Shown: positions 53,360 through 64,000 of the stretch, one piece after another
Position numbering within the stretch: the first letter of the stretch is position 1
Layout: each line of letters begins with the position of its first letter
Assembly: GCF_025602895.1 (NCBI RefSeq)
Contig: NW_026516230.1
Location: 310,001-374,000 of the forward strand
DNA length: 64,000 bases
Reading direction: 5' to 3'
Origin: Polychytrium aggregatum
Taxonomy: Eukaryota; Chytridiomycota; Chytridiomycetes; Polychytriales
Made by a program: the position numbers and the translations under genes
Notes under the pieces: model-generated
Told to the model about the DNA's origin: nothing
Databases searched by the model: none
The model's input: the letters and a program-made list of their open reading frames with translations, nothing else

Positions 53360-55759
53360 TCAGGCGAACTGGTTGCGCTTGTGAGTTGCGATCCACTCGT
53401 CCAGGTGGCTCCAGAAGTCGTAAACACTCTGGGCATCCAGGTGGCGACGGCTCTTGTGGATCTGCATGCACACCAAGGGATGAGCTGTCGTCAGATCCGA
53501 GCAGTCCCGATGGATGCTCGTGGCCACCGATGGCTTCCTGGCGACTTGGCGAAATAGCTGTCCAGTGCAGTCGACTGCTGATCAGGGTGATCATCAAATG
53601 TCCAACCAGAATGACCCACTCCAGTACTCACGTTCAGGACTTCGACATTCCAGTTAGCGCAGGGGTTCTTGGGGTCATCGGCGTACTTGAGCGCGAATCC
53701 CTTGACTGTAGCCATGAGAGGAAAGCAGCAGAGGGTATAATGTCAAGTGAGTTAAGAGGGCACAGTCTGTTGGATTAGATTGCCGGATCAAAGCGACTTT
53801 CGTCTCTTGCCAGAGTGACTGAGCGAACAACAGACCTTTCGAAAAGAGGTCCACGGGCTGGTTGTACTTCCATCGACTGAACTGCCAGGCCTGGCCCGTG
53901 GCAAAGACGGCGACGACATTGTCCCATTCCTCGGCCGTCAGCCGCTCCGGTGAATCGGTGATCTGGAAGGATTTCGGGCCAGTTCGGGTGGCGGTGTTGG
54001 GTCGCTCAATGGTGACAGGAAGCGGCTTTTGCTTGGCGGCCTGTCGAATCTCCTCAGACGGCTGGAACCTGTGTGTTGTCACCGTGAGATGCAGTCGATT
54101 GCGCTGTGGTTTAGTCGTGATGCAGGTATTCACGGCGAGTCGCGCTGAGCTAATGCGCAAATCGCAGATGAGTGGCAGCAGGGCGTTGTGGCGACGAGGA
54201 ACTTTGCGGGAGGCTGCCTTGCTTGATGGCTTGCCTGGCTTTGGACGATGGAGCGGAAGCCAGACCCGATCTGCCGCAATGGTGCCCTCATCCTCGCGCT
54301 GGCCAAAAGTACTCACACGCTGTCTCGCAGGAACTGTGGTGCATTGTACAGCGTGATCAGCGAAGTTGCAATGGCCGGGACAACGATAATGGGAGTGCCC
54401 TTGGCCTTGTTGTCCTGCCTGGAAGACGTCGGTTTTGACACCGAGGACGATGACGATCGCGGGTCCGCACGCGGCTTGTCTGAGGTATTTGAGATTGGGT
54501 GTGTTGTAGTCGGGGGCTGTGGTTTTTGCGGCAGACGGGACTGTGCGGCAGGGCGAGCAGGATCGCGGGGCGGACCGTTCTTGGCTGATGTGAGCCGAGG
54601 CAGGGTCAGGGGCATCGAAAATGGAGGTGTAAGCGAGAGTGGTGGACCAGCTCCGTGACTGCAACAGAGCAAGGAAGCAAGCTGGATGGCTGTCTCCCCG
54701 AAAGTACTTGGCTGGGCTGATCCTCCATCAGCTCGGACATACCTGCGGCTGTTGGTGGGTGCTGGGGCGGCGGCTGCTTGGTCCGCTTTCCGAAAATCTC
54801 TGCGGCCAGCTTTTGCAGGCCCAAAAAGTTCCTGGTGCTCTTGATGGACAGAATGCTTGCTCGGTTGTAGACGGTGCGCTCGTGGTCCGTGATCCATTTG
54901 ATCGAGTTCAGTCCCTGTAACCAGGGCATCAAGTCAGTCAGAGCAGCGGGCCTTTGTATCCCAGTTGGTGACTGGGAGGAGTCGGGAGCTATTCGGCATT
55001 GGATGCCGTCGGCTGTCAGAGCAGGCGTTGCCGACGATCTGCAGGTCCTACCTCGGCGGGCGCCACATCCAGACGTCCCCGTTTCGCAGCATCGACGTTG
55101 TCTTCAGCCGGGCGCTTGCCTGATTGACCGAGGAGAATGAATTATGTCGAGGAGACTCATCAATAGCCTTTCTCCCCCCCGACATGCGTGCCTCAGCCTT
55201 GTCCCAGTGAGTGCAGTGCTGCTCCATCCACAACGACTTTGGTACTCCGAGATCGGTCGTTCCCTGCCGCCTGTATCTCCTGCCTTCAGAGGGCGGGAAC
55301 CTCTGCCAGATCCAGCAGCCGAAGGCTTAACCGCACTCCGATCAAGCAGAGCAAGCAAATGAAATGCCGGACGAGTGGAAGTCGTCGCGCCGTCGTACCC
55401 AGAACAGAGTCGGGAATGTTCAGGTTGATGGCAGAGGCATCCAGGGTGCCGATGAGATATCCCTCCAGCTCCTTCCTGTGGATAAACGAAACCGTCTCGA
55501 TGTCGCGATCGCCGCAGGCTTGGAGATAGGCCGAGTGGTCGAGCTTGCGATACTGCAGAAAGTACAGGATGGTCTGGAGCGAGTACTCGCGATACGACGA
55601 CGGCTGCTGCAGCCGGAAGACCTTGTTTTCCGCTGGGAAGAGCAAGTAAGCGGCCTGGTCAATGTCAGACACCTGGGAGCCGGGGTCTTCGGTCCGGAGA
55701 AGGACATATTGGGTCTGGTCGACGGTGTATTTTCGCAAGAGGGCGACGGCTTCGGCCAT
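53360..55759 (-). CDS. CDC73: CDC73/parafibromin, Paf1 complex subunit
   Basis: Seven exons (55759-55399, 55119-55052, 54914-54743, 54584-54317, 54068-53836, 53705-53632, 53461-53360) join in phase to 425 residues. The N-terminal domain is visible: MAEAVALLRKYTVDQ, YREYSLQTILYFLQ, SFIHRKELEGYLIG. The second exon supplies KRPAEDNVDAAKRGRL, the third NSIKWITDHERTVYNRASIL. The Ras-like C-terminal domain is clear: GTPIIVVPAIATSLITLYNA, DSVFQPSEEI, EEWDNVVAVFATGQAWQF and the end HKSRRHLDAQSVYDFW. CDC73 works with Paf1, Ctr9, Leo1 and Rtf1 on elongating RNA polymerase II and promotes H2B ubiquitination and H3K4/K36 methylation, a pathway that also involves the SHG1/COMPASS gene at 11.7 kb. The exon 4 acceptor is the least certain junction. 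Confidence 0.93.
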
Positions 55760-56203
55760 GGCGGAGAGGGCTGGGTGGTCGATCGGCGACGGGAGCGGTG
55801 CGAGCTGAGGGATCCGGCGGAAGAGATAGTCTTTTCCACAGACACGGATAGGGACAGAAGATGCCGGTGCGCGGTGCAGAAGCGAGGGCGATCTGGAGTC
55901 AAGGCGACGCAGGGCCACGGCCGGTGTGAGCGGGCAGATACGGAGGTTTGGGAGTGCAGCCCGAGATCGAGACGACGATGCCAGGGCAGGCGATGGGCCG
56001 ACAAAGGGGCGGATCGACCGGGAGCGATGACGCGAGGGCTGGGGCAAGGGCTGGGCGCCGAGGGCAAGGGCTGGCCGCAGCCTTTTTTTCTCATCGTCAT
56101 GTGTCGATTTTTCCTCTGGGCTTTCCTGCGACTCGTCTGGTTTGCATCGGCACTGCTCGGCATCCACCACCCGCACCCGCAGACCGCCCCGCAGAGCCAA
56201 GCC
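55760..56203. promoter_or_regulatory. divergent promoter region
   Basis: 444 bp between the CDC73 start (minus) and the CS-Sel1 start (plus). Both frames are open into it; the plus-strand extension would add a hydrophobic leader (MCRFFLWAFLRLVWF) that I judge untranslated. No clear motif. Confidence 0.4.
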
Positions 56204-57677
56204 ATGATCATGGGCACCCCCGCACCAGCCCCGGTCCCCGTCCCGACCTTCCCGGACGGCGGGCTCTACACCTGGTCGCAGTCCAACGACCAGGTCGTCA
56301 TTGCCTTCCCTGTCTCGCGCGATCTGACATCGAGCATGGTCAAAATCACCTTCAGCGATAAGGCCCTCCTCTGCGTGATCGAGGGCGAGCCACAGCCCAG
56401 AGTCAAGGTGTGCCTTTGTCTACTGCCTCACATCGCACGCCGACCCAACACAGTACCTCATCTCTGCATACTCTGCCGAGGCCTGCCCATCCATTAACCC
56501 TTCCGACTCTGCCCACCGCCGCAAACAGGGCCAGCTGTTCCGGCCCATCAAGCGCAACGACTCGATCTGGCAGCTGGAGAAGAGCCAAAAGAACGGCAAC
56601 CAGCTTCTGACCATCCACCTCGAGAAGGCCCATGAGGGCGTGACTTGGCCGATGGTCGTCACTGCCGGCCTGTACTCGGAGCTCGATATGGACCCGCATT
56701 CGATGTACATCTTGGCCTCGCTCACCCAGGGCGAGAGCGAAGTCTCTCAGAACTGTCTGGATCTCTTCACCAAAGCCGCTGAGCTGGACTCGATCCCGGC
56801 GCAGCTCAAGCTCGCTGCCTGGTATGAGATCGGTCAGGAAGAGAGTCCCTCGATCCCCTTCCGGCAGGATCGCGAGCGGTCGCTGCTCTGGCACACCCGC
56901 GCTGCTCAGCTCGGCAATTCGGAAGCCTGCTACATTGTCGGCACCGTCCATGTGCAGGGCACCCATGGCGCATCAAAGTCGTATAGCGCCGGCCTCGAGT
57001 GGTTCAACCGCTGTATTGTCTCGGATCCCTTCCTGGCAGACACCCAGCCCAACATCTTTGTCGCAGCTGCCTTCCAGTCGGGCCTTTTGCTGATGGAGGG
57101 CGGCAACGGCCTCGGCGATCCTGATCCGGCCCGTGCCGCCGGCTTCTGGCAAAAGACCTCCAAAATGGGCCACCCTCAGTCGGCCTGGAACCTCGGCATC
57201 TTCTACCTGAATGGCTTCGGCGTCGAACAGGACATTCGCGAGGCCGTCCGGCTCATCACCATCGCCATGTCTCTCGACCCAAACCTTGCTCTGCCTCCAC
57301 AGCTGCAGTCGCTTCAGCCATCGAGTCTGCCGACGCTTGTCCGTGTTGCCGAGGAAGCCAAGGCGACGGGCATCAAGCCCGATCTCGACTCGCTCGTCTC
57401 GACCGTCCTGGCGCGCGAGATTGTTGCAAGTGCAGGTGGACAGGCCGGCGAGACGGCCGCGCTGCATAGCCAGCCGCTGACCACTGCCGAGCGCCGCAAG
57501 CTCAAGCAGAAGCAGAATAAGGAGAAGCGGCGCCTGCGCAAAAGAGCCACAGAACAGACTCAGTTTTGGCTCTCGGTCGCCACCGGCGTTGCGGCTGTCG
57601 CTGTCGGCAGCTTTATCTTGTTCCGCTACCGACAACCGATTGTGTCAGCCCTTGGTTTGGGCTCCAAGACCAACTAG
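56204..57677 (+). CDS. CS-domain plus Sel1-repeat tail-anchored protein
   Basis: Two exons (56204-56407, 56529-57677) join in phase to 450 residues. The N-terminal about 115 residues form a CS (p23/NudC-like) domain: LYTWSQSNDQVVIAFPV, KITFSDKALLCVIEG, DSIWQLEK and VTWPMVV. Sel1-like helical repeats follow at about 150-330 (QLKLAAWYEIG, AAQLGNSEACYIVGTVHVQG, GHPQSAWNLGIFYLNGFGVE). Then a Lys/Arg-rich coiled coil and a single hydrophobic helix at about 412-433 (WLSVATGVAAVAVGSFILF) before a short tail, i.e. tail-anchored with the domains in the cytosol. CS domains bind HSP90 or similar chaperones and Sel1 repeats act as scaffolds. The protein may recruit a chaperone to an organelle membrane. 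I know of no well-characterised relative with this order. Confidence 0.82.
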
Positions 57678-58308
57678 AACATGTCCTCGAAGCGGCCACG
57701 ATGCCCATGTGCAGTCCAACCGCACATAATCATGTGCTTGTCGCACCGCAACTGCTGGACCGGTGTGTACCTGCTCGCGAGCCAAACCTGATCTGCTCGA
57801 TCGGACTCTGTCAATCCGTCCAGTTTCCCGACGCTTGGCTTATTTGGACAAGTTGATTCGATGGTCTGTGTCGCCGGCCGTGGACTTGCATGGCCGGCTC
57901 GGAACGAATGTCGCCCTCCCGCCAAACTCGCCAATGCGGACCCTCTGCGCCGCTCTCTCCTTTGAATTGTCACAATCTTTTACATCGTTCCCAAAACGAA
58001 ACGGGACACCCTGTTTTGAACCAGGGCGTCGTTTTCTGGGACCTGAATACACCCACCCACCCATTGCATCTATGGTCAAACAATATGTCCAAGGAGACCG
58101 AGGTGGTGGTTGTCGTTGGCAAGGCGTCGTGGCGTCAAGGCAAGCGCTATGCATCTAGTCCCAGGGGGCAGTGCAAGTCGACTGTGGAGACCGGAGGGCG
58201 ACTGGAGGTCTTCACTCGGAGGTGATCCGTGTTATTGCAGATCGTATCGCTCACACAGCGAGACAGAGCGCTGCGGCCGCATTGATCCATCGCGATCGCC
58301 CTACATCC
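57678..58308. other. convergent intergenic region
   Basis: 630 bp between the CS-Sel1 stop and the Gemin2-like stop. Nothing recognised; locally less GC-rich around 57970. Confidence 0.4.
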
Positions 58309-60094
58309 TCAGTGTCGTTGGGTCTCGCCTCGCTGGGCTAGCGATGTGCCCGGTGTCCACTCTCGACTGTTCCTGAGTTGACCATCCCTTCGAGGAGATT
58401 GATGAGACACACCGGCGAGCACGAGCCTCCCAAAGTCGAACCGAGTGCGCCGGCGTTGATGATGATCAGTCGATGCTGTCTCGTGGTATACGCCTCCATC
58501 GTGGGCTGTGCAGCCTCGAGGTGCTCCTCCGGAAATGCCAGCCATGAACGAGGACTGCAGGCGACATTGAGCTTCATGCCACCATCTCGCCCTCTTCATC
58601 TTCGTCGATTTGACCCCGTCGTCGTTGTCGTTGTCGTCGTTGTCGTTGTCGTCGTTGTCGTTGTCGTCGTTCGATGGGCCATAAACGTCTGTCTGTCCGG
58701 CTTCGTTCCTCATTGGTTCACTATCCATTCGGCCCTGAACCTGGACGTCTTCGAAGTCATCCAGCTCGACCAGTTCGCCATCTTCTGCGTCGTCGCTCGG
58801 CTCCATCCCGGCTCCGCCCCGTTGCCGAGGCTCGACCAACTCGCTGGCATGCAGCGTCGAATGTTCGGAATCGTGCGGACGACCACGCGGTGGCGATATC
58901 GATGGCTGTGATCCATCTCTCCGTCCTCGGTAGTCCCTGGCCATGTTCTCGGCCCACTTGGAGTCGGAGAACTCGGTATCTCTGTGGATCCGCATGTAAA
59001 TGTTGTGAGGTCGATATCAGAGCACAGCATCGTTCGTTGCTCGAAAGCAGCTGGCGAGAAACCCCGACCCTCCCCGCACAAGCAACACCGAATCGCAAGG
59101 CGCCGTTGCAAGTGTGAGGCGATACCTGAGATCCTTTTGTCCAAAGAATACAGAAATGATGGAGATGACGATGTTGAGCGCGGCAACGATGGATGCCCCT
59201 GGGTCAGTTGTTTCGGGATCCAGCTCGGCTCGCAGCTTGATACACTTTCTGCACACGTCTCGCAGGACGGTGATCTGGTCCGAGGTCAGCAGCGGGTCAA
59301 GCCGCAGCAGCAAGGCAAACATCCACTGGCTCTATGAGGGGGAGGAAATGACGATGGGCAGTTACAACTTGGGTGGTAACAATCGGCTCGGTCCCAGATG
59401 CTGCTGCTACTCATGAGGCAATCTTGTCTACTTCAAGTACCTGGAGCACATTCTCAAAGTCCGAGTTCTGACACCAGCGGTGGCAGTGGCTCAGCAGAAT
59501 GACGACCTTGCTTTGATCGAGAACGTTGAGGATGCTCAGGAGAGGGTCGACCCGCTCAGAGACCTGGCTTCTGCCCAAGATCATTCGCTTCCAGCCCCTC
59601 TCGTCGCCGATCGCTGGCAGCCGCATCGCCGGCTTTGCCTTGGATCGTTGGTGTAGATACTGCTTCTGGATCGCAGCGTGTAACACGGAAAAGTCTTGGA
59701 TGAACTGGTCGATCCAGAGTTTTGACGGGCGATAGATGATGGCGCATGCAGGCTCCTGGTGCAGCTGAGGCGATCCAAAGTACATGGCCCGAATGTCGAG
59801 GGGATTCTTTGCCGCCCCAGAAGCTGCCGGGGCCGACTGTTGCTGGAGATGCGGCTCAAGCACGGCTGTCTTGAAGGACGGGTACATTTCGGCCTCTGTG
59901 CGCACCCGCTTCAGGTACTCGATGGCCGACATGGGCGGCGCATCTGGGTCGGCCGGGGTATCCGCTGCCCCGGCCAGCTGCTCCTCGTATTCATGGAGCG
60001 GGAAGGCACGTTTCTTGAGCGATTGTTCGATATCGTCGTCGTCGTTCAGCTGGCCGCTCCGGCGGCCGTCATGACGAGAGCGCTTCGGGGCCAT
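58309..60094 (-). CDS. Gemin2 (SMN-interacting protein 1)-like protein with long acidic tail
   Basis: Three exons (60094-59441, 59331-59126, 58981-58309) join in phase to 510 residues. The core matches Gemin2: MSAIEYLKRVRTEAEMYP, then WIDQFIQDFSVLHAAIQ, ILNVLDQSKVVILLSHCHRW in exon 1 and SQWMFALLLRLDPLLTSDQI with VRDVCRKC-like sequence in exon 2. Gemin2 holds Sm proteins during snRNP assembly with SMN. The third exon adds about 224 residues not found in animal Gemin2: an Arg/Ser stretch, an acidic region and an (NDNDD)n repeat from a GTCGTT tract (58617-58672), ending Arg-rich. The last 80 codons have odd composition, so the real stop might come earlier through an undetected splice. The start MAPKRSRHDGRR is basic. 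Confidence 0.82.
58617..58672 (-). repeat. (GTCGTT)n in-frame repeat in Gemin2-like tail
   Basis: Alternating gtcgtt/gtcgtc units encode Asn-Asp and Asp-Asp runs on the minus strand. Confidence 0.8.
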
Positions 60095-60380
60095 GGTCCT
60101 GGCGCAGGGCACACGGACGATGGGCAGAGTGTGCGATGGCAGACGGAACGATCGCGATGGGCTGCAGATGCCGGGCTGGATCTGATAAGCCGGGATGGAA
60201 GAAGAGAGCACCCTCGCTGGGCGAGGACGCTCTCGGTCTCTCTCGCCGAGTGCTGCGCTTTTTTTTTTTGTCGCTCTCTGGCCAACAAAACCCAGCTTCC
60301 ACCTCTTGCACTTTCGTCCAGCCAGGGACCGACATCCAAGAAGGGAGGAATCGGCAGCAGAACAATACCACAGCGTCATC
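60095..60380. promoter_or_regulatory. short divergent promoter
   Basis: 286 bp between the Gemin2-like start (minus) and UTP11 start (plus). A T11 run at about 60261-60271 is the only marked feature; poly(dA:dT) tracts often keep fungal promoters free of nucleosomes. Confidence 0.5.
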
Positions 60381-62158
60381 ATGTCGTCGTCGGCCTTCAA
60401 GTGAGTTCTGCTCGAGCGACAGTCCCGGGCGGCTGTGGCCCAATGTCTCCTTGCGGCAATCCGGTTTGCTCGGGAGGCTGGACGCATGGACCTGCGGCAT
60501 TGGCCATCCGGCTGGGCTACGGCCGTCGTGCGCCTCTAGAAAAGCGCATTTGCTGCAGCGCTGATGTGCTCGTCCTGACGCTGCAACCCCGCTGCCGTGT
60601 ATAGAAAAGCATTCCACAGTCGAGCGCACAAGGAGCGCTCTCAGCCTCTGGCGAGAGCACACCTGGGCCTGCTCGAGAAGAAAAAGGACTACAAGCTCCG
60701 TGCCAAGGACTACAACCTGAAGCAGAAGCGCCTCAAGGCCTTGCGCGAGAAGGCCTCGATGCGCAACCAGGATGAGTTCTATTTCAAGATGGTCAACTCC
60801 AAGACGAAGGTGCGGCAAAGACGAGGCCGGCCGTGTCTTGATCGACTGGACTGGGTCGCTGGGCGAGCAGCAGATTGTTTCGACCAAGAGACGCACCGAG
60901 AGCAAGTTTCACACCGATGGCGATGCTGCGTGCTGCATACTAACGATGCCTTGGCTTTACAATCCAGGGCGGTGTCCATGTCGAGGAGCGGAATCAACAC
61001 TTTGACCACGACTTTTTGACGCTGCTCAAGACGCAAGATCAGAACTATGTCAACTATCAGCGAAGCGTCAACCAAAAGGTGCGTCTATCGGCAGCTTGAT
61101 GGATGGCGTCGTAATTCGTTGGACACGCTGGATTGATGGATACGATCGGATTGGTGGACACGTTGGAACGTTGGATATCGCCGCATGGCGCTTTTGTTGC
61201 TCTGCATCATTCGGCGGTCCTGTTTGCGTCGTCGCTCAGATCTGGACACTGACGTCGCTCCTCTGAATCCAACATGCACACCCGTCGGACTCTGTCGACT
61301 CTTGAACGATGATTCACCTCGTCGAACGTCGCCGCACTGGATCGATGTGCCCCTCGCGGCTGTGGAATCGGAACTGCTCGACATGGCCCTGATGCCCTGA
61401 TGGCGCATGCTGACAACAGAAACTCGGGAAAATGGAGTCGAGTCTGCACTTTTTTGAAGGAGACGACGAGCCCGCCCAGGCGGCTGGCGGAGACAGGGAC
61501 GACGCTGCACCATCAACCAGTTCGGGATCGAAAAGCAAGGCCACACACACAGTCTTTGTCGATGACGAGGACGACGGTGAGTCACCTCGCTGTAGCTGCT
61601 GCTGGACTCGGCACAAGCACTGCCTGGTGCTCAGGAGACCGGTTGTGCCGGCAGGCGATGTTGGGTGCCTGGTGCTGACAAGCTGTTGGTCATGTCTGCT
61701 CCAGTCAAGCAGTTTGATGCTGCGGAGCACTTCCAGACCCCAGAGGAGCTGCTCGGGCGCAAGTTCAACAGGCCGACATACAAGCTGCTCGAGGAGGCCG
61801 AGGTCCAGGCTCCTGCTCAGCTGAGCAAAGCGGTACGTGCTTGTGTGGGTTATGGCGAGGGCCGATTGCATTGCGGCGAATGCCGATCATCTTGGTCGGG
61901 GACGTTCCTCCTCATATGCACTCGCCGTGCACGACGCTGATTGCTCTGTTCTTTGGGGCGCTGCAGAAAATGACCAAGCAGCGCGAGGGAGTTTACCGGG
62001 AGATTCTGTCTCGCACCGAGCGCGAGGAACAGCTGCGGAAGCTGCAGCTGGAACAGGACCTGCAGAAGGCGCTGATGGGCAAGGGCGCCCGCAAGAAGGT
62101 CGGCCACGACAAACGCGGCCTGGCCATATACAAGTGGCGAGCGGAGCGCAAGAAATAA
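60381..62158 (+). CDS. UTP11: UTP11, small-subunit processome protein
   Basis: Six exons (60381-60400, 60605-60809, 60968-61078, 61420-61576, 61705-61832, 61967-62158) join in phase to 270 residues, typical for UTP11. The 20-bp first exon encodes MSSSAF. Exon 2 gives [39 protein letters not shown] and [13 protein letters not shown], all hallmarks. Then come [12 protein letters not shown], an [11 protein letters not shown] block, [30 protein letters not shown] and the C-terminal [18 protein letters not shown]11 is a U3-associated nucleolar protein needed for 18S rRNA maturation. It shares a promoter with the Gemin2-like gene; both serve RNP assembly. Confidence 0.97.
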
Positions 62159-62501
62159 AGCCATGGCCGTTGCACTCGGTTGCACTCGGTCGCACTCAGT
62201 TCCACTCGGTTGCACTCGGTCCGTTCATGAGCGCCGAATCCTGCTCAGCACCGCCACAGTCGATGCACGTGTTCGGTGGACTGACCGCCGCCGCAGCCAA
62301 TCAGCGCTCGGCGGCATTACTGCCAAAAGCAGAAGCGCAGCACACGCGCGGCGATTGGTGCGACGATCGCAGCCGCCCCGGTTTCGGCCCGGCGTTAAAG
62401 CCGCTCGGGCGGCCGCGGAGATCTGTTCTGTCGCTCCTCGCCCGGAAAGGTCCAACGGAGACACCCACCCATCCCACCCATCCCACGGCCCTCAATCCGC
62501 C
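62159..62501. other. UTP11-DHCR7 intergenic region with 11-bp repeat
   Basis: 343 bp. A unit like ttgcactcggt repeats about five times at 62168-62222, right after the UTP11 stop. The rest is very GC-rich and should hold the DHCR7 promoter. Confidence 0.5.
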
Positions 62502-64000
62502 ATGGCCGTCACCCAAGACTCCACCAGCACCCTCAAGCAGCGCAACGTCAAGGCCTCCGGCTCCAGCGAGGCCACGGCCCCGACCCTGGTCGCTCAGACC
62601 GGCAAGACCTGGGGCCGAGCCCGCGAGATCGGCATCCTGACCATCATCGGCTCGTACATCACCGTCCTCTTTGCGCCCCTCTTTGTGGTCTACATGTGGG
62701 TCAGCTGCGACAAGTACCAATGCGAAATCCTTGGCCCCGCCAGCAAGCTTCTCACCTACGATCTGTCGGACTCGAAGAGCTGGATTGCATTCCTGACCGA
62801 TGACTTCTTCCCCAAGCCCACTGCAGGTGATCCGCTTGTTCTGATGCACACGTGTGATCCCTGCTTTCTGGAGGATCTGGGCATATGCAAACATGGACAT
62901 GGGGATCTGGGTATCGGAATATCCGGGGATCTGGCGGGCACCGCACTTGTCTGCTCATGGAGAGCGCTCAACTGTCCGGCTTTCGTCAACACACCCCCTT
63001 GCTCCTCCATCGTCGCTGAATCCGGGACTCGCGATCATATGTGCTGCATATCCCCCTTCATGCCACTGAATTTCCATCCAAATCCCTCCCCGTGTCTCTC
63101 TAACAACATACCCTTGCTCAATCCGCAACAGAGGGTTTCTATCTGTACTTTGGATGGCTGTTCTTCCAGGCCGCGCTGTACGTCTTCGTTCCCGCCAAGA
63201 TTGGCTATGGACAGGAGACCCCTGCTGGTCTGATCCTTCCCTATGTCGTAAGTGCAAGCAGCGCATGTGCCCCGAACGCCGATGGCCCAGATCGCAGATA
63301 TGTCGGTCCTCCGCCAATGTCTGCCGGACCCAACCCATTGTGCTTCTGACAACCAACCCTCGCACATGTCGCCCGTTCCGCTCCGTGCTCCAGGTCAACG
63401 GTCTGCGCGCCTGGTTCATCACCCACGCTCTCTTCATCGCCGGCTCCATCGGCCTCGGTCTCTTCCCAGCCTCGATCATCCACGACAACTGGGGCGCCCT
63501 CCTGATCTCGGCCAACGTCTACGGCTTCTTCCTCGCCTTCTTCTCGTACGTCAAGGCCAACCTCTTCCCCTCGCACCCCGCCGACCGCAAGTTCTCGTCC
63601 TCCTTCATCTACGATTTCCTGATGGGCATCGAGTTCAACCCCCGCATTGGCAAGTGGTTCGACTTCAAGCTCTTCCACAACGGCCGTCCCGGTATCGTCG
63701 CCTGGACCCTGATCAACCTGTCGTTTGCTGCCGCTCAGTACAACAACATTGGATACGTGACCAACTCCATGATCCTGGTCAACCTGTTCCACTTGATCTA
63801 CGTCCTTGACTTTTTCTACAACGAGGATTGGTACCTGCGCACCATCGGTATGTTGTGACGATCTGCAGCTCTCCGTGCACACGCTTTGGACCAGCGGCCG
63901 GCCATATCGCTTGCCTTGGGGTGGAAACGTCCCCGTCGACTGACGAGTCTACGCTCTCCATCAACAGACATTTGCCACGACCACTTTGGTTTCTGTAAGT
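62502..64000 (+). CDS. 7-dehydrocholesterol (delta-7 sterol) reductase, 5' part
   Basis: Four exons are visible (62502-62826, 63132-63247, 63394-63847, 63968-63994), giving 307 in-phase residues. The window ends on the GTAAGT donor of the next intron. The N-terminal [20 protein letters not shown] is followed by a first span ([20 protein letters not shown]). The ERG24/DHCR7-family core shows [72 protein letters not shown]. The FFNGRPGI and NE.WYL.TIDI.HDHFG motifs fit DHCR7 better than the C-14 or C-24 reductases. It reduces the delta-7 bond of sterols in the ER membrane using NADPH; the NADPH-site region lies beyond the window. Confidence 0.9.

Noticed and set aside
55364-56497. 377-codon plus-strand frame starting inside CDC73
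   Set aside because: Its 5' part is antisense to CDC73 exon 1; only the part from 56204 is the real CS-domain exon.

Overview
This window is eukaryotic and looks like the nuclear genome of an early-diverging, zoosporic (chytrid-like) fungus. It is GC-rich and gene-dense. Most genes are split by short GT-AG introns (about 60-220 bp), with some exons of only 20-40 bp. Fungus-type genes (ERMES subunit MDM12, RMD1, PNS1, SHG1, SWC4, CDC73) sit beside genes expected in an organism with a cilium or flagellum (a tubby-like protein and a TPGS1-like tubulin polyglutamylase subunit). A 7-dehydrocholesterol reductase, not part of the standard ergosterol route, is also present. I placed exon boundaries by hand from splice consensus, reading phase and family conservation. 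Almost all chained models keep phase from start to stop, but none has been tested with transcripts.

Layout. 1-414: 3' end of an unrecognised plus-strand gene. 0.6-2.6 kb: unknown multi-pass membrane protein (-). 3.3-6.2 kb: large bZIP factor (-). 6.6-9.1 kb: PNS1/CTL transporter (-). 9.6-11.2 kb: TPGS1-like (-). 11.7-14.4 kb: SHG1/BOD1 domain joined to a Tudor-like domain (+). 14.8-18.2 kb: LRR protein with zinc knuckle (-). 18.6-19.8 kb: RCC1 protein (-). 20.5-22.3 kb: secreted M43 metalloprotease (-). 23.4-25.3 kb: RMD1/RMND1 (+). 26.0-28.3 kb: NIPSNAP (-). 29.1-30.2 kb: ZNF830-like (-). 30.4-33.0 kb: SWC4/DMAP1 (+). 33.5-35.4 kb: LolD/MacB-type ABC ATPase (-). 35.8-38.4 kb: tubby-like (-). 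39.4-40.7 kb: coactosin (+). 41.3-48.3 kb: giant SAM-TIR-NACHT-WD40-Sel1 protein (-). 49.0-50.9 kb: MDM12 (-). 51.3-52.5 kb: RNF216-type RBR ligase (+). 53.4-55.8 kb: CDC73 (-). 56.2-57.7 kb: CS-Sel1 tail-anchored protein (+). 58.3-60.1 kb: Gemin2-like (-). 60.4-62.2 kb: UTP11 (+). 62.5-64.0 kb: DHCR7, cut by the window end (+).

The most striking locus is 41.3-48.3 kb. There a SAM domain, a TIR domain retaining a candidate catalytic glutamate, a NACHT NTPase, nine WD40 repeats and a long Sel1 array appear to be spliced into one STAND/NLR-type protein of about 2154 residues. It looks like an innate-immune or regulated-death receptor. The other genes are mainly housekeeping: chromatin and transcription (SHG1, SWC4, CDC73), RNA processing (ZNF830, Gemin2, UTP11), mitochondria and ER contact (MDM12, RMD1, NIPSNAP) and membrane or sterol functions. 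Many are arranged as divergent pairs, and three of the divergent promoters carry short tandem arrays of different 12-bp units. I saw no transposon, rRNA, CRISPR array or convincing tRNA.
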